Origin: Chitinophagaceae bacterium
GTDB lineage: Bacteria; Bacteroidota; Bacteroidia; Chitinophagales; Chitinophagaceae
Direction: 5' to 3'
Assembly: GCA_018335935.1 (NCBI GenBank)
Contig: JAGXRG010000049.1
Coordinates: 1-37,971 of the forward strand
Length of the DNA stretch: 37,971 nucleotides
The notes beneath the pieces are model-generated. The model was not told the origin of the DNA. It worked only from the letters and a program-made list of their open reading frames with translations, and did not search any database. This document shows positions 24,779 to 32,762 of this stretch, piece by piece; the first letter of the stretch is position 1; each line of letters opens with the position of its first letter. The translations under genes were made by a program, and so were the position numbers.

Positions 24779-25741
24779 ATGAGTTTCTTCAATAAATTAT
24801 TTGGTAAGAAAGAAAAAGAAAGTTTAGATGCTGGTTTAAATAAAACTAAAGAAAACTTCTTAACTAAAATTACTAAAGCCATAGCTGGTAAATCTGTTGT
24901 TGATGAAGATGTTTTAGACGAGTTAGAAGAAGCTTTATTAACTGCCGATGTAGGTGTTGATACAACTATTGCTATCATCAATAGAATTGAGCAAAAAGTT
25001 AAACAAAATAAATATTTTGGAACTGAAGAACTTCATGAAATTCTTCAAAAAGAAATACAAGAAGTTTTAGTAGAACACGAAGATGATACTTATAAAAACT
25101 TTGAAGTAGATACAACAAAAAAGCCATATGTAATTTTAGTAGTTGGAGTTAATGGTGTTGGAAAAACAACCACTATTGGTAAGCTTGCTTATAATTATAA
25201 AAAAGCTGGATATAATGTGTTACTTGGTGCAGCAGATACTTTTCGTGCAGCAGCAGTTGATCAATTAACTATTTGGAGCGAAAGAGTAGGGGTGCCCATA
25301 GTAAAGCAAAAAATGGGTAGCGACCCTAGTGCTGTTGCTTTTGACACTGTTCAAAGTGCTGTAGCTAAAGGATCTGATGTAGTTATTATTGATACTGCTG
25401 GCAGATTGCATAATAAAATTCATTTGATGGATGAGCTCTCAAAAATTAAACGAGTGATTCAAAAAATATTGCCAAATGGTCCCGATGAAGTGATGTTGGT
25501 ATTGGATGGAAGTACTGGACAAAATGCTATTGAACAAGCTAAACAATTTACTGCTGTAACTCCAGTAAATTCACTTACCATTACAAAGCTTGATGGAACT
25601 GCTAAAGGGGGCGTAGTATTAGCCATTGCACATCAATTTAAGATTCCTGTAAAGTTTATTGGTGTAGGAGAAAAAATGGAAGACTTATTAATTTTTGATA
25701 GAAAAGAATTTGTTGCAAGTTTATTTAATATAAATAAATAA
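24779..25741 (+). CDS. ftsY: Signal recognition particle receptor FtsY
   Basis: 320-residue SRP-type GTPase that docks SRP-bound ribosomes at the membrane. The N domain (1-100) begins with a basic amphipathic segment (MSFFNKLFGKKEKE). The acidic A domain of E. coli FtsY is missing, as is usual in this phylum. G1 is GVNGVGKTTTIGKLA (123-137). The insertion box includes LLGAADTFRAAAVDQL, G3 is DTAGRL, G4 is TKLDGTAKGG, and GVGEKMEDLLIFD is the closing loop. A perfect hairpin terminator follows the stop. Confidence 0.97.
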   Translation: MSFFNKLFGKKEKESLDAGLNKTKENFLTKITKAIAGKSVVDEDVLDELEEALLTADVGVDTTIAIINRIEQKVKQNKYFGTEELHEILQKEIQEVLVEHEDDTYKNFEVDTTKKPYVILVVGVNGVGKTTTIGKLAYNYKKAGYNVLLGAADTFRAAAVDQLTIWSERVGVPIVKQKMGSDPSAVAFDTVQSAVAKGSDVVIIDTAGRLHNKIHLMDELSKIKRVIQKILPNGPDEVMLVLDGSTGQNAIEQAKQFTAVTPVNSLTITKLDGTAKGGVVLAIAHQFKIPVKFIGVGEKMEDLLIFDRKEFVASLFNINK

Positions 25742-25760
25742 TTTTTAAACTCAACTGAAT

Positions 25761-25794
25761 AAAAAAACCTATCTGAAAACAGATAGGTTTTTTT
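25761..25794. terminator. Bidirectional terminator between ftsY and the lipoprotein gene
   Basis: A 15-bp perfect stem (25761-25775 with 25780-25794; core ACCTATCTG and CAGATAGGT) with loop AAAA, flanked by seven A and seven T. It serves ftsY on plus and the small lipoprotein on minus. Confidence 0.95.
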
Positions 25795-25816
25795 ATTTCT
25801 CGAAGATATTTTAATC

Positions 25817-26008
25817 TTAGTGAGAAGCAGCAGGAGCTTCTGTAGCAGGAGCAGCAGCTGGAGCTGTTGTATCAGCAACTGGAGCTGTAGTATCAGCAGC
25901 AGGAGCTTCTACTGGAGCAGCTGTTGTATCTACTGCAGGAGCTGTTGTTTCACCACTGTTACATGCTACGAATCCTACGATCGCAACTAAAGCTAATAAT
26001 TTTTTCAT
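25817..26008 (-). CDS. Small lipoprotein with Ala/Thr/Pro/Asp repeats
   Basis: 63 residues. A lipoprotein signal (MKKLLALVAIVGFVAC, lipid Cys16, followed by NSG) leads to a mature part built almost only of Ala, Thr, Pro, Asp, Glu and Val, with DTTAP/DTTAA units repeated four times. No folded domain is expected; it resembles a flexible, possibly proline-rich periplasmic spacer. The codons of the repeats are nearly identical (GCAGGAGC and similar on the plus strand), so the length may vary between strains. It has a good promoter (26042-26071) and a strong terminator, so it is a monocistronic, probably well expressed gene. Function unknown. Confidence 0.85.
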   Translation of the reverse strand: MKKLLALVAIVGFVACNSGETTAPAVDTTAAPVEAPAADTTAPVADTTAPAAAPATEAPAASH

Positions 26009-26041
26009 TTTGAGTTTGTTTTAATTTTTAAAAATTCGGTG

Positions 26042-26071
26042 CAAAACTAATAGGTTTTTTTATATCACCAA
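26042..26071 (-). promoter_or_regulatory. Promoter of the small lipoprotein gene
   Basis: On the minus strand TTG (26069-26071, within ATTTGG) is followed after 19 bases by TAGTTTTG (26042-26049). Both elements and the spacing match the Bacteroidota consensus. The predicted leader is about 25-30 bases. Confidence 0.6.
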
Positions 26072-26076
26072 ATATT

Positions 26077-27387
26077 TTATTTTTTCCTGAAAAATAACCT
26101 TACTGGTACTCCTTTAAAATCGAAGTGACTTCTGAGTTGATTTTCTAGATAGTTTTTATAAGGCATTTTTATATCGTCAGGGAAATTTGTAAAAAATGCA
26201 AATGATGGAACGTGGGTGGGTAATTGAGTAATGAACTTAATTTTTACTGAATGACCACGAACTACTGGTGCATGATAATTTTCTACAGCTTTCAGCATAA
26301 CTTCATTCAATTTTGAAGTTGGTATTTTTCTGCTTTTGGCATCAAATACTTGTAATGCTGTTTCTATAACTTTAAAAATTCTGGTTTTATCTTTTGCAGA
26401 GATAAATAAAACTGGCACATCATTAAAAGGAGCTAATTTTTCTTTTAACTTTTTCTCATAATCCTTGGCGGTGTTTGTTTCTTTTTCAACTAAGTCCCAT
26501 TTGTTTACTAAAACAACTATTCCTTTTCCTTTACGAGCTGCAAGGCTATATATACTTACATCTTGTGCAGTTAATCCATTTTCTGCATCTACCACTAACA
26601 TACAAACATCTGCTTCATCCATGGCTTTTATGGCACGAATTACAGAGTAGAATTCTAGATCATCTTTTTCTTTATTTTTCTTTCTAATACCTGCAGTATC
26701 TATTAAAATAAATTCTTTATTAAATAAATTATAATGGGTATGTATAGAATCTCTTGTAGTGCCTGCAATATTGCTTACAATAGTTCTTTCTTCACCAATT
26801 AAAGCATTCAGTAATGATGATTTTCCAACATTAGGTTGACCAATAATTGAAAATTTTGGCAAGCCACTATTATCAGCAGCATTAGCATCTTTTAATTCAA
26901 TTTTTGCTGTAACTGCATCTAAAACTTCACCAGTTCCACTGCCACTTAAACTACTCACATTATAAATAGTTTCGAAACCCAAACTATAAAATTCTGTTGC
27001 CTCTAATTGACGTTGTGCATTATCAACTTTATTTACAACAAGATAAACTGGTTTATTGGTTTGTCGTAATATAGTAGCCATATTCTCGTCTAAAACTGTA
27101 ATGCCTGTTGCAACTTCTACCATAAATATAATGGCGTCTGCTTCAGAAATTGCTATTTTAACTTGCTTGCGTATTTCTGTTTCAAAAATGTCTAAAGTGT
27201 GTGGTACAAATCCTCCTGTATCTATAACATTAAAAGTTTTTCCATTCCACTCACAAATACCATATTGTCTATCTCTGGTAACACCACTCACATCATCAAC
27301 AATCGCTTTTCTTTCTTCTAACAAGCGATTAAAAAAAGTGCTTTTCCCAACATTTGGTCTACCTACTATTGCTACTGTATAACTCAT
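26077..27387 (-). CDS. der: Ribosome assembly GTPase Der (EngA)
   Basis: 436 residues with two tandem Era-like GTPase domains and a C-terminal KH-like domain, the architecture unique to Der, which acts in 50S subunit maturation. First domain: GRPNVGKS (8-15), DTGGF, NKVD. Second domain: GQPNVGKSS (about 183-191), DTAGIRKK, NKWDLVEK. The KH-like part ends HFDFKGVPVRLFFRKK. It lies downstream of era on the same strand, separated by a period-7 spacer of 102 bases without a clear promoter or terminator, so the two may be co-transcribed. Confidence 0.97.
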   Translation of the reverse strand: MSYTVAIVGRPNVGKSTFFNRLLEERKAIVDDVSGVTRDRQYGICEWNGKTFNVIDTGGFVPHTLDIFETEIRKQVKIAISEADAIIFMVEVATGITVLDENMATILRQTNKPVYLVVNKVDNAQRQLEATEFYSLGFETIYNVSSLSGSGTGEVLDAVTAKIELKDANAADNSGLPKFSIIGQPNVGKSSLLNALIGEERTIVSNIAGTTRDSIHTHYNLFNKEFILIDTAGIRKKNKEKDDLEFYSVIRAIKAMDEADVCMLVVDAENGLTAQDVSIYSLAARKGKGIVVLVNKWDLVEKETNTAKDYEKKLKEKLAPFNDVPVLFISAKDKTRIFKVIETALQVFDAKSRKIPTSKLNEVMLKAVENYHAPVVRGHSVKIKFITQLPTHVPSFAFFTNFPDDIKMPYKNYLENQLRSHFDFKGVPVRLFFRKK

Positions 27388-27395
27388 TTTATAAA

Positions 27396-27493
27396 ATTAA
27401 AAAGTCAAAATTCAAAAGTCAAAAACAGATCTGTTTTGCTTTAATTAAATCAACTTCATTCAACATTTAAAATTTAAAATTCAATATTATTAA
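27396..27493. repeat. Heptamer array in the era-der spacer
   Basis: Four units at 27396-27423 (ATTAAAA, AGTCAAA, ATTCAAA, AGTCAAA) and five more at 27459-27493 (TTCAACA, TTTAAAA twice, TTCAATA, TTATTAA) stay in the same 7-base phase across 35 less regular bases. The middle contains the palindrome AACAGATCTGTT (27424-27435). The last unit overlaps the era stop codon. Confidence 0.6.
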
Positions 27494-28359
27494 TAACCGA
27501 ATTCTTTTAATTGTAATTCATTATCTCTCCACTTGGGTTTAACCTTTACAAATAATTCTAAAAATACTTTTTGTGAGATAAATTTTTCTATATCCTGTCT
27601 TGCTAAAGTGCCTAATTGTTTTATCATGGTTCCGTTTTGACCAATGATAATTGCTTTCTGTGTTTCTCGCTGAACAACAATATCTGCTTGAATTTTAACT
27701 AAAGTTTCCTTCTCTTTATATTCATTAATCATTACTGCAACATGATAAGGAATTTCATCATGAAATAATTGATAAACTTTCTCTCTTATTAATTCACTCA
27801 CAAAAAATTTGGTGGGCAAATCACTCAAATCATCTTCACTATAAAAGGGTACCCCTTCTGGTAATAATTCAACTATGGCATTTAATAATTTTGGTAAATG
27901 ATGTTGATGTAGAGCAGAAACTTTGATTAATTTATTAGCATATGGTTTTCCTTCAAAAAAGTTTGCAGCTTCAGCAATTCTACCATTATGTGCCTGATCA
28001 ATTTTGTTTAAAATTAATAAGGTGGGTACTTTTAATTTTAATGCAGAAAACATAGCATTTAATTCTTCAAAATCATCATTCACATCTGCAATTAATAAAG
28101 CAACATCAGCATCTTCTAATGCACTTTTAACAGCAGCCATCATGCGTTCGTGTAACTTGTATTTCGATTCAATAATTCCTGGTGTATCACTAAATACAAT
28201 TTGATACTCTGAAGGCTTACTTAAAAAACCTTTTATACGATGACGAGTAGTTTGCACTTTTGGTGAAACTATAGCCAACTTTTCTCCAAGCAAAGCATTT
28301 AATAATGTGCTTTTGCCTGCATTAGGTTTACCAAAAATGTTTACAAATCCCGATTTCAT
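27490..28359 (-). CDS. era: GTPase Era
   Basis: 289 residues: a GTPase domain with GKPNAGKST (about 10-18), the switch region KVQTTRHRIKG, DTPG and NKID, then a KH domain (IIGQNGTMIKQLGTLARQDIE in part) that binds the 3' end of 16S rRNA. Era helps 30S maturation. The start ATG lies only 7 bases after a TACATTTG element, suggesting a very short leader. With der directly downstream and ftsY about 1.7 kb further on, three conserved P-loop GTPases sit within 3.6 kb, though ftsY is on the other strand. Confidence 0.97.
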   Translation of the reverse strand: MKSGFVNIFGKPNAGKSTLLNALLGEKLAIVSPKVQTTRHRIKGFLSKPSEYQIVFSDTPGIIESKYKLHERMMAAVKSALEDADVALLIADVNDDFEELNAMFSALKLKVPTLLILNKIDQAHNGRIAEAANFFEGKPYANKLIKVSALHQHHLPKLLNAIVELLPEGVPFYSEDDLSDLPTKFFVSELIREKVYQLFHDEIPYHVAVMINEYKEKETLVKIQADIVVQRETQKAIIIGQNGTMIKQLGTLARQDIEKFISQKVFLELFVKVKPKWRDNELQLKEFGY

Positions 28360-28366
28360 ATTGCTG

Positions 28367-28374
28367 CAAATGTA
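28367..28374 (-). promoter_or_regulatory. -7 element directly before era
   Basis: TACATTTG followed by CAG on the minus strand, a full TAnnTTTG match, ends 7 bases before the era ATG. No TTG was found at 17-23 bases upstream. Confidence 0.4.
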
Positions 28375-28425
28375 ATTGAATGCTAGCGAAGCAGAGTTTA
28401 TGTTTTGTTATAAGATGCCTAAAAA

Positions 28426-28455
28426 CAAAGAATGTGCTCTAAAGCACATTCTTTG
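28426..28455 (-). terminator. Terminator of the SPT-like gene
   Basis: Perfect 13-bp stem: CAAAGAATGTGCT (28426-28438) with AGCACATTCTTTG (28443-28455), loop CTAA. On the minus strand TTTTT follows. It lies 21 bases after the stop codon. Confidence 0.92.
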
Positions 28456-28476
28456 TATGAATTCAAATACTTGTTA

Positions 28477-29739
28477 TTAGTTTGAAATTTCAGCCATATC
28501 TGGTATAGCATCAACTTTATATGCTCCAGCATCAAGTTTAGCTTTGGTTTCACTAAAAGCCAATAAAGTTTGTTCAATATCTGCATCTGTATGGATTGCA
28601 GATGGAATTAAACGATAAATAATATGACCTTTTGGAATAACAGGATACACTACAATTGAAGCAAATACATGATAATTTTCTCTCAAATCCATGCACATGG
28701 CAGTTGCTTCTTCAACACCTCCTTTCATATAAACAGGAGTTACTGGAGTATTAGTTGAACCAATATCAAAGCCTCTTTCTTTTAAACCATTTTGTAATTT
28801 TAAAGCATTACTCCATAATTTATCTTTTAATTCAGGCATTGTTTTCAGCATCTCTAAACGCTTTAAATTGCCAATTACTATTGGCATGGGTAAGCTTTTG
28901 GCAAAAATTTGAGAACGAATATTATACCTAATATAATCTATGATTGCTTTTGGGCCAGCAATAAAAGCTCCAATACTTGCCATTGATTTAGCAAAAGTTG
29001 AAAAGTATAAATCAATATCATCTTGGCAACCTTGTTCTTCACCAGCACCAGCACCAGTTTTACCTAAAGTGCCAAAACCATGAGCATCGTCAACCAACAT
29101 TCTGAAATCAAATTTCTTTTTTAAATCTGCAATTTCTTTGAGCTTACCTTGATCACCAGCCATGCCAAAAACACCTTCAGTAATTAATAAAATACCACCA
29201 GTTTTTTGCTTTTCAATTAATGCAGTTGCACGTTCTAATTGTTTTTCACAATCTTCTACATCATTATGTTTAAACACATATCTATGACCAGGATGTAAAC
29301 GCAATCCATCAATAATACAAGCATGACTTTCTGCATCGTAAACAATAACATCATGTCTGCCACAAACGGCATCAATAGCACTCATGATACCTTGATAACC
29401 AAAGTTCATTAATATAGCATCTTCTTTATGTTCAAAAGCAGCTAATTCGGCTTCTAATTGTTCATGATAGTTGCTATTTCCACTCATCATTCTTGCACCC
29501 ATAGGATAAGCTAAACCAAATTGTTTAGAAGCTTCTGTATCTACTTTTCTGATTTCTGGATGATTGGCTAATCCTAAATAATTATTCAAACTCCATACTA
29601 TCATTTCTTTTCCACGAAACTTCATTCTACTGCTAATATCACCTTCAAGTTTCGGAAATGCAAAATAGCCGTGTGCTCTTTCTCTATGCTGGCCTAAGGG
29701 GCCATAGTTTTTTATTAATTTTTCAAAAATATCTGCCAT
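28477..29739 (-). CDS. Alpha-oxoamine synthase, candidate serine palmitoyltransferase
   Basis: 420-residue PLP enzyme of the KBL/AONS/SPT family that condenses an amino acid with an acyl-CoA. His139 (DAESHACIIDG) would stack on PLP. VDDAHGFGTLG (216-226) provides the PLP Asp and His, and Lys251 in FSTFAKSMASIGAF is the Schiff-base lysine. SPT makes 3-ketosphinganine, the first sphingoid base intermediate. Bacteroidota carry SPT, and this sub-branch (MADIFEKL, GYFAFPKLEG, ARMMSGNSNYHEQLE) is widespread there, but KBL-type activity cannot be excluded. No biotin genes are adjacent, against AONS. It has a textbook promoter and its own terminator. The DEGS-like desaturase lies at 1170-2177. Confidence 0.8.
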   Translation of the reverse strand: MADIFEKLIKNYGPLGQHRERAHGYFAFPKLEGDISSRMKFRGKEMIVWSLNNYLGLANHPEIRKVDTEASKQFGLAYPMGARMMSGNSNYHEQLEAELAAFEHKEDAILMNFGYQGIMSAIDAVCGRHDVIVYDAESHACIIDGLRLHPGHRYVFKHNDVEDCEKQLERATALIEKQKTGGILLITEGVFGMAGDQGKLKEIADLKKKFDFRMLVDDAHGFGTLGKTGAGAGEEQGCQDDIDLYFSTFAKSMASIGAFIAGPKAIIDYIRYNIRSQIFAKSLPMPIVIGNLKRLEMLKTMPELKDKLWSNALKLQNGLKERGFDIGSTNTPVTPVYMKGGVEEATAMCMDLRENYHVFASIVVYPVIPKGHIIYRLIPSAIHTDADIEQTLLAFSETKAKLDAGAYKVDAIPDMAEISN

Positions 29740-29840
29740 ATTTTATTTTAGATTTATAATTTTTGATGTACGAATTTATTTTTGGGTTTAGATATTATTC
29801 TTAGGTTTTGGTTAAGAATAATTAACACTAATTAAGTTTG

Positions 29841-29869
29841 CAAAGTTAACTTATTGATAGCAAAAACAA
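29841..29869 (-). promoter_or_regulatory. Promoter of the SPT-like gene
   Basis: TTG (29867-29869) and TAACTTTG (29841-29848) on the minus strand, 18 bases apart, match both parts of the Bacteroidota consensus. The predicted leader is about 95 bases. A plus-strand TAAGTTTG (29833-29840) abuts it, so the pair again shares a TTTGCAAA core, although no plus-strand gene follows. Confidence 0.65.
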
Positions 29870-29893
29870 GTTTTGATTTTTTGTAAGATGATT

Positions 29894-32545
29894 TTAACGA
29901 ATTAACACAATGGTTCCTTTTTTGATAATAGTTTTTCCATTAAAGTCTACACCTTGAGTAGTATAGATAAAAGTACCAGAATCTTGAAGCTTACCATTAA
30001 TTCTACCATCCCAACCTGTACCAATTTGCGAAGTGGTATAAATAAGTTGTCCTAATCTGTTATATATATTAAAGTAATCTAGTTTAGTTAATCCAACAGC
30101 TAAAGGTTTAATAACATCATTTCTTCCATCTCCATTAGGTGTAAATGCAGAAGGAACAAATATTTCAGGTGCAGTTTTAAAAACAGTAATTTTTATTTGG
30201 TCTGTTGCAGCACAATTTTCTTTAGTGTAGGCTTTAACAATTAAAAATACGCTGTCGAGATTGGTTTGAAATGTAGCTGTAGGATTTTGAATAGTTAAAT
30301 CATTTAAGCTTGCTACAACAAAACTTGGATTACTACTCCATAAAAAACTTTTGTTCGTTGGATCTAGTACTTGTGCAAATAATTGTAATGGTTGATTAAT
30401 AACAATAGAAGTATCATTGCCTAAATTAACTGAAAATGGTTGAACAACATTTACTGTAACAGTATCAGAAACTCTTTTTAAACAACCCGAAGAGTTAAAT
30501 ACAGTAAAAATATATTGGGTAGTACTATCTGGTGTTGCAATAGGATTTTCTGTAAATGGATTATTCAAAGAATTTGTAGGAAACCATTCAAAATTTTCTC
30601 CAACCCTTGTTCCATTTATCATAACACTTTCTGTTCTGCAAATGGAAGTATCTGTAAATGCTGTAGCTTGAGGGTAAGGGTAAGTAAATAAAGTTATAGA
30701 ATCACTATCTTGACATTTACCTAAGTTAGCTTTTACATAATATTTTGTAACTGCATCAACAGGCACAGCTTTAGGAAATTTTAGTGTTGAATCATTTAAT
30801 GTTGCAGAAGGTGTCCATAAATAACTTAGTGCAAAACTATTGGTCTGAAAAGTAAAAGTATCTGTTAAACAAACATTGGCATTAGCCCCAGCATCAACAG
30901 TTATAAAGTCTAAAACATTTATGGTAACAGAGTCTTTATTAACACATCCATTATCAGAAACGGTAAGAACATAGGTTGTAGTATCCTTAGGAAAAGTTAC
31001 AGGTGTTAAGCTATTTCGATTAATAATATTATAATTAGGACTCCAAGAAAATGAAGTGCCATTAGATTGTGTATTTAGTGGAACACTATCAATACTACAA
31101 ATTAATGTATCTCTAAATGCAAGAATAATTGATGGTTTATCAAGTACATTGACGACTTTTGAAACCGTGTCTTCACAGCCCTTAGAGCTCCTGGCATAGA
31201 GTAATACCCTTCTTTGTCCTGGTGTTGAATATGTGTATGAAGGGTTTTGTTGAGTTGAAGTATCTGTGGTAATAGTTGTTTCGCCAAAATCCCAATGTAA
31301 ACTATCAACAAAACCATATTGTGCAAATGTAGTATTTCGAAAATTGAATGGATTTTGAAAGCAGTAACCAGTAACAGTAAAGTTGGGAACAAATCCAGGA
31401 AATACTCTTACAATAGCATCTGCAGAATCTCTACAACCACCTTCTGTTGCAACTATCAATCTCAAATTATAAACTCCTGTATCTGCATATGTATGTTGTG
31501 GAGTAGGAACAGTATCAGACGTTCCATCTCCAAAATACCATTTATAGGAAGTGATTCCTCCAGCAGTTGATTCATTTTGAAATTGTAAATCAAACCCATT
31601 GCAAGTAACATAAGTAGGATTTAATTCAGCTGCTGAAAGCTGGCAATTGGCCACATTAATATGAATTTCTTTTTTTGTAATTCCTATATTAATACCATTT
31701 CTATATTCCATTACACAAACTGCAATTACATAGTCTCCTGTATTTGCTGGTGCAACTCCAGTTATTAATCCAGTTTTAGAATTAATGGTTACTTGAGGCC
31801 CTAATGGAAAACTACCAGAAAAACCTTGAATATAATTAATAGGTTGATAGGGAGGATTTGCAGGAGGATTGGGTTGAGCTCCATTGTTGCCTGCACTTCC
31901 ACCATGTAAGCCTTCACAAAAAGAATAAGACAATGAATCACCATCAGCATCTACTGCTGAAAAGTCGAATGTAAAAGGAGTTTGTTTACAAATGATAACA
32001 GTATCTTTTTGTTGAAATACAGGGCTATTGTTATTGGAGTAATTTGTACCTAATATATTAGATGGGATACTATTAAAATAAGTTACACCAACTGTACTTG
32101 AACCTACAACATTATTGATACCAGCAATTCTACAACAACGTTGAACTGCTAAAAAATATCCTGCAGAGTTAAATGGTAAATTTACAGTAACCACATAAGC
32201 ATCTATTCTATAACAAACAGAGCCAGGAGCTGGAGGTGGATTAATACATGGATCAAATGTGGTAATACTTGGTCGGTCGGTAAAAGATAATGGTACGGTT
32301 AAACTTTGTAATAAATTGTTATTAGCACCATCAAAAATACCTAAATAAATTTGTTGATCAATCTGGCCCCCAGTTGATGAACAAGATAAATATTGTCGAA
32401 CAGTAATTTTATATCTATGTGTTCCGCCCACAGAATCTGTACTCACATATTCATATTGAATCCAACCACCTTTTAAATGATTTGCTTTTACAAATTGCAG
32501 ACTGCAAATAAAAAATAAAAAAATGCCAAAAAGTTTTTTCATCAT
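29894..32545 (-). CDS. Large secreted PKD-domain protein with type B T9SS (CHU_C) C-terminal domain
   Basis: 883 residues with signal peptide (about 1-21, ending VKA). The N-terminal third (NHLKGGWIQYEY to AAELNP) is common in Bacteroidota gliding/adhesion-type proteins and includes a cadherin-like segment, FDFSAVDADGDSLSYSF. Two PKD domains follow (YKWYFGDGT and LHWDFGETT), then three or so Ig-like modules, each starting at a Cys. The last 90 residues (FVPSAFTPNGDGRNDVIKP, FNIYNRLGQLIY, GWDGRINGK, GTFIYTTQG) are the type B T9SS signal. It is probably surface-exposed or released. The ligand is not evident, and no T9SS component genes are in the window. Confidence 0.9.
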   Translation of the reverse strand: MMKKLFGIFLFFICSLQFVKANHLKGGWIQYEYVSTDSVGGTHRYKITVRQYLSCSSTGGQIDQQIYLGIFDGANNNLLQSLTVPLSFTDRPSITTFDPCINPPPAPGSVCYRIDAYVVTVNLPFNSAGYFLAVQRCCRIAGINNVVGSSTVGVTYFNSIPSNILGTNYSNNNSPVFQQKDTVIICKQTPFTFDFSAVDADGDSLSYSFCEGLHGGSAGNNGAQPNPPANPPYQPINYIQGFSGSFPLGPQVTINSKTGLITGVAPANTGDYVIAVCVMEYRNGINIGITKKEIHINVANCQLSAAELNPTYVTCNGFDLQFQNESTAGGITSYKWYFGDGTSDTVPTPQHTYADTGVYNLRLIVATEGGCRDSADAIVRVFPGFVPNFTVTGYCFQNPFNFRNTTFAQYGFVDSLHWDFGETTITTDTSTQQNPSYTYSTPGQRRVLLYARSSKGCEDTVSKVVNVLDKPSIILAFRDTLICSIDSVPLNTQSNGTSFSWSPNYNIINRNSLTPVTFPKDTTTYVLTVSDNGCVNKDSVTINVLDFITVDAGANANVCLTDTFTFQTNSFALSYLWTPSATLNDSTLKFPKAVPVDAVTKYYVKANLGKCQDSDSITLFTYPYPQATAFTDTSICRTESVMINGTRVGENFEWFPTNSLNNPFTENPIATPDSTTQYIFTVFNSSGCLKRVSDTVTVNVVQPFSVNLGNDTSIVINQPLQLFAQVLDPTNKSFLWSSNPSFVVASLNDLTIQNPTATFQTNLDSVFLIVKAYTKENCAATDQIKITVFKTAPEIFVPSAFTPNGDGRNDVIKPLAVGLTKLDYFNIYNRLGQLIYTTSQIGTGWDGRINGKLQDSGTFIYTTQGVDFNGKTIIKKGTIVLIR

Positions 32546-32736
32546 ATTACATCATCATCTTTTCCTAACAAAGAACCTTAAAATTATCGAATAAATATGA
32601 AGCTTTTATGATTAAATTTATTTTAATGGAATTATAACAATAAAATATTTCTTATGTAGGAAAAATTATTAAGCGATATAAATTTAAAAACTTCAGTTCT
32701 TAGAATCTTTAACCATTATTTTAAGTCATCTAACTG

Positions 32737-32744
32737 TACTTTTG
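32737..32744 (+). promoter_or_regulatory. -7 element of the PafA gene
   Basis: TACTTTTG, a full TAnnTTTG match, lies 18 bases before the start codon, giving a leader of about 13 bases. No TTG at the expected distance. Confidence 0.45.
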
Positions 32745-32762
32745 TTTAAAATATTATAGTAA

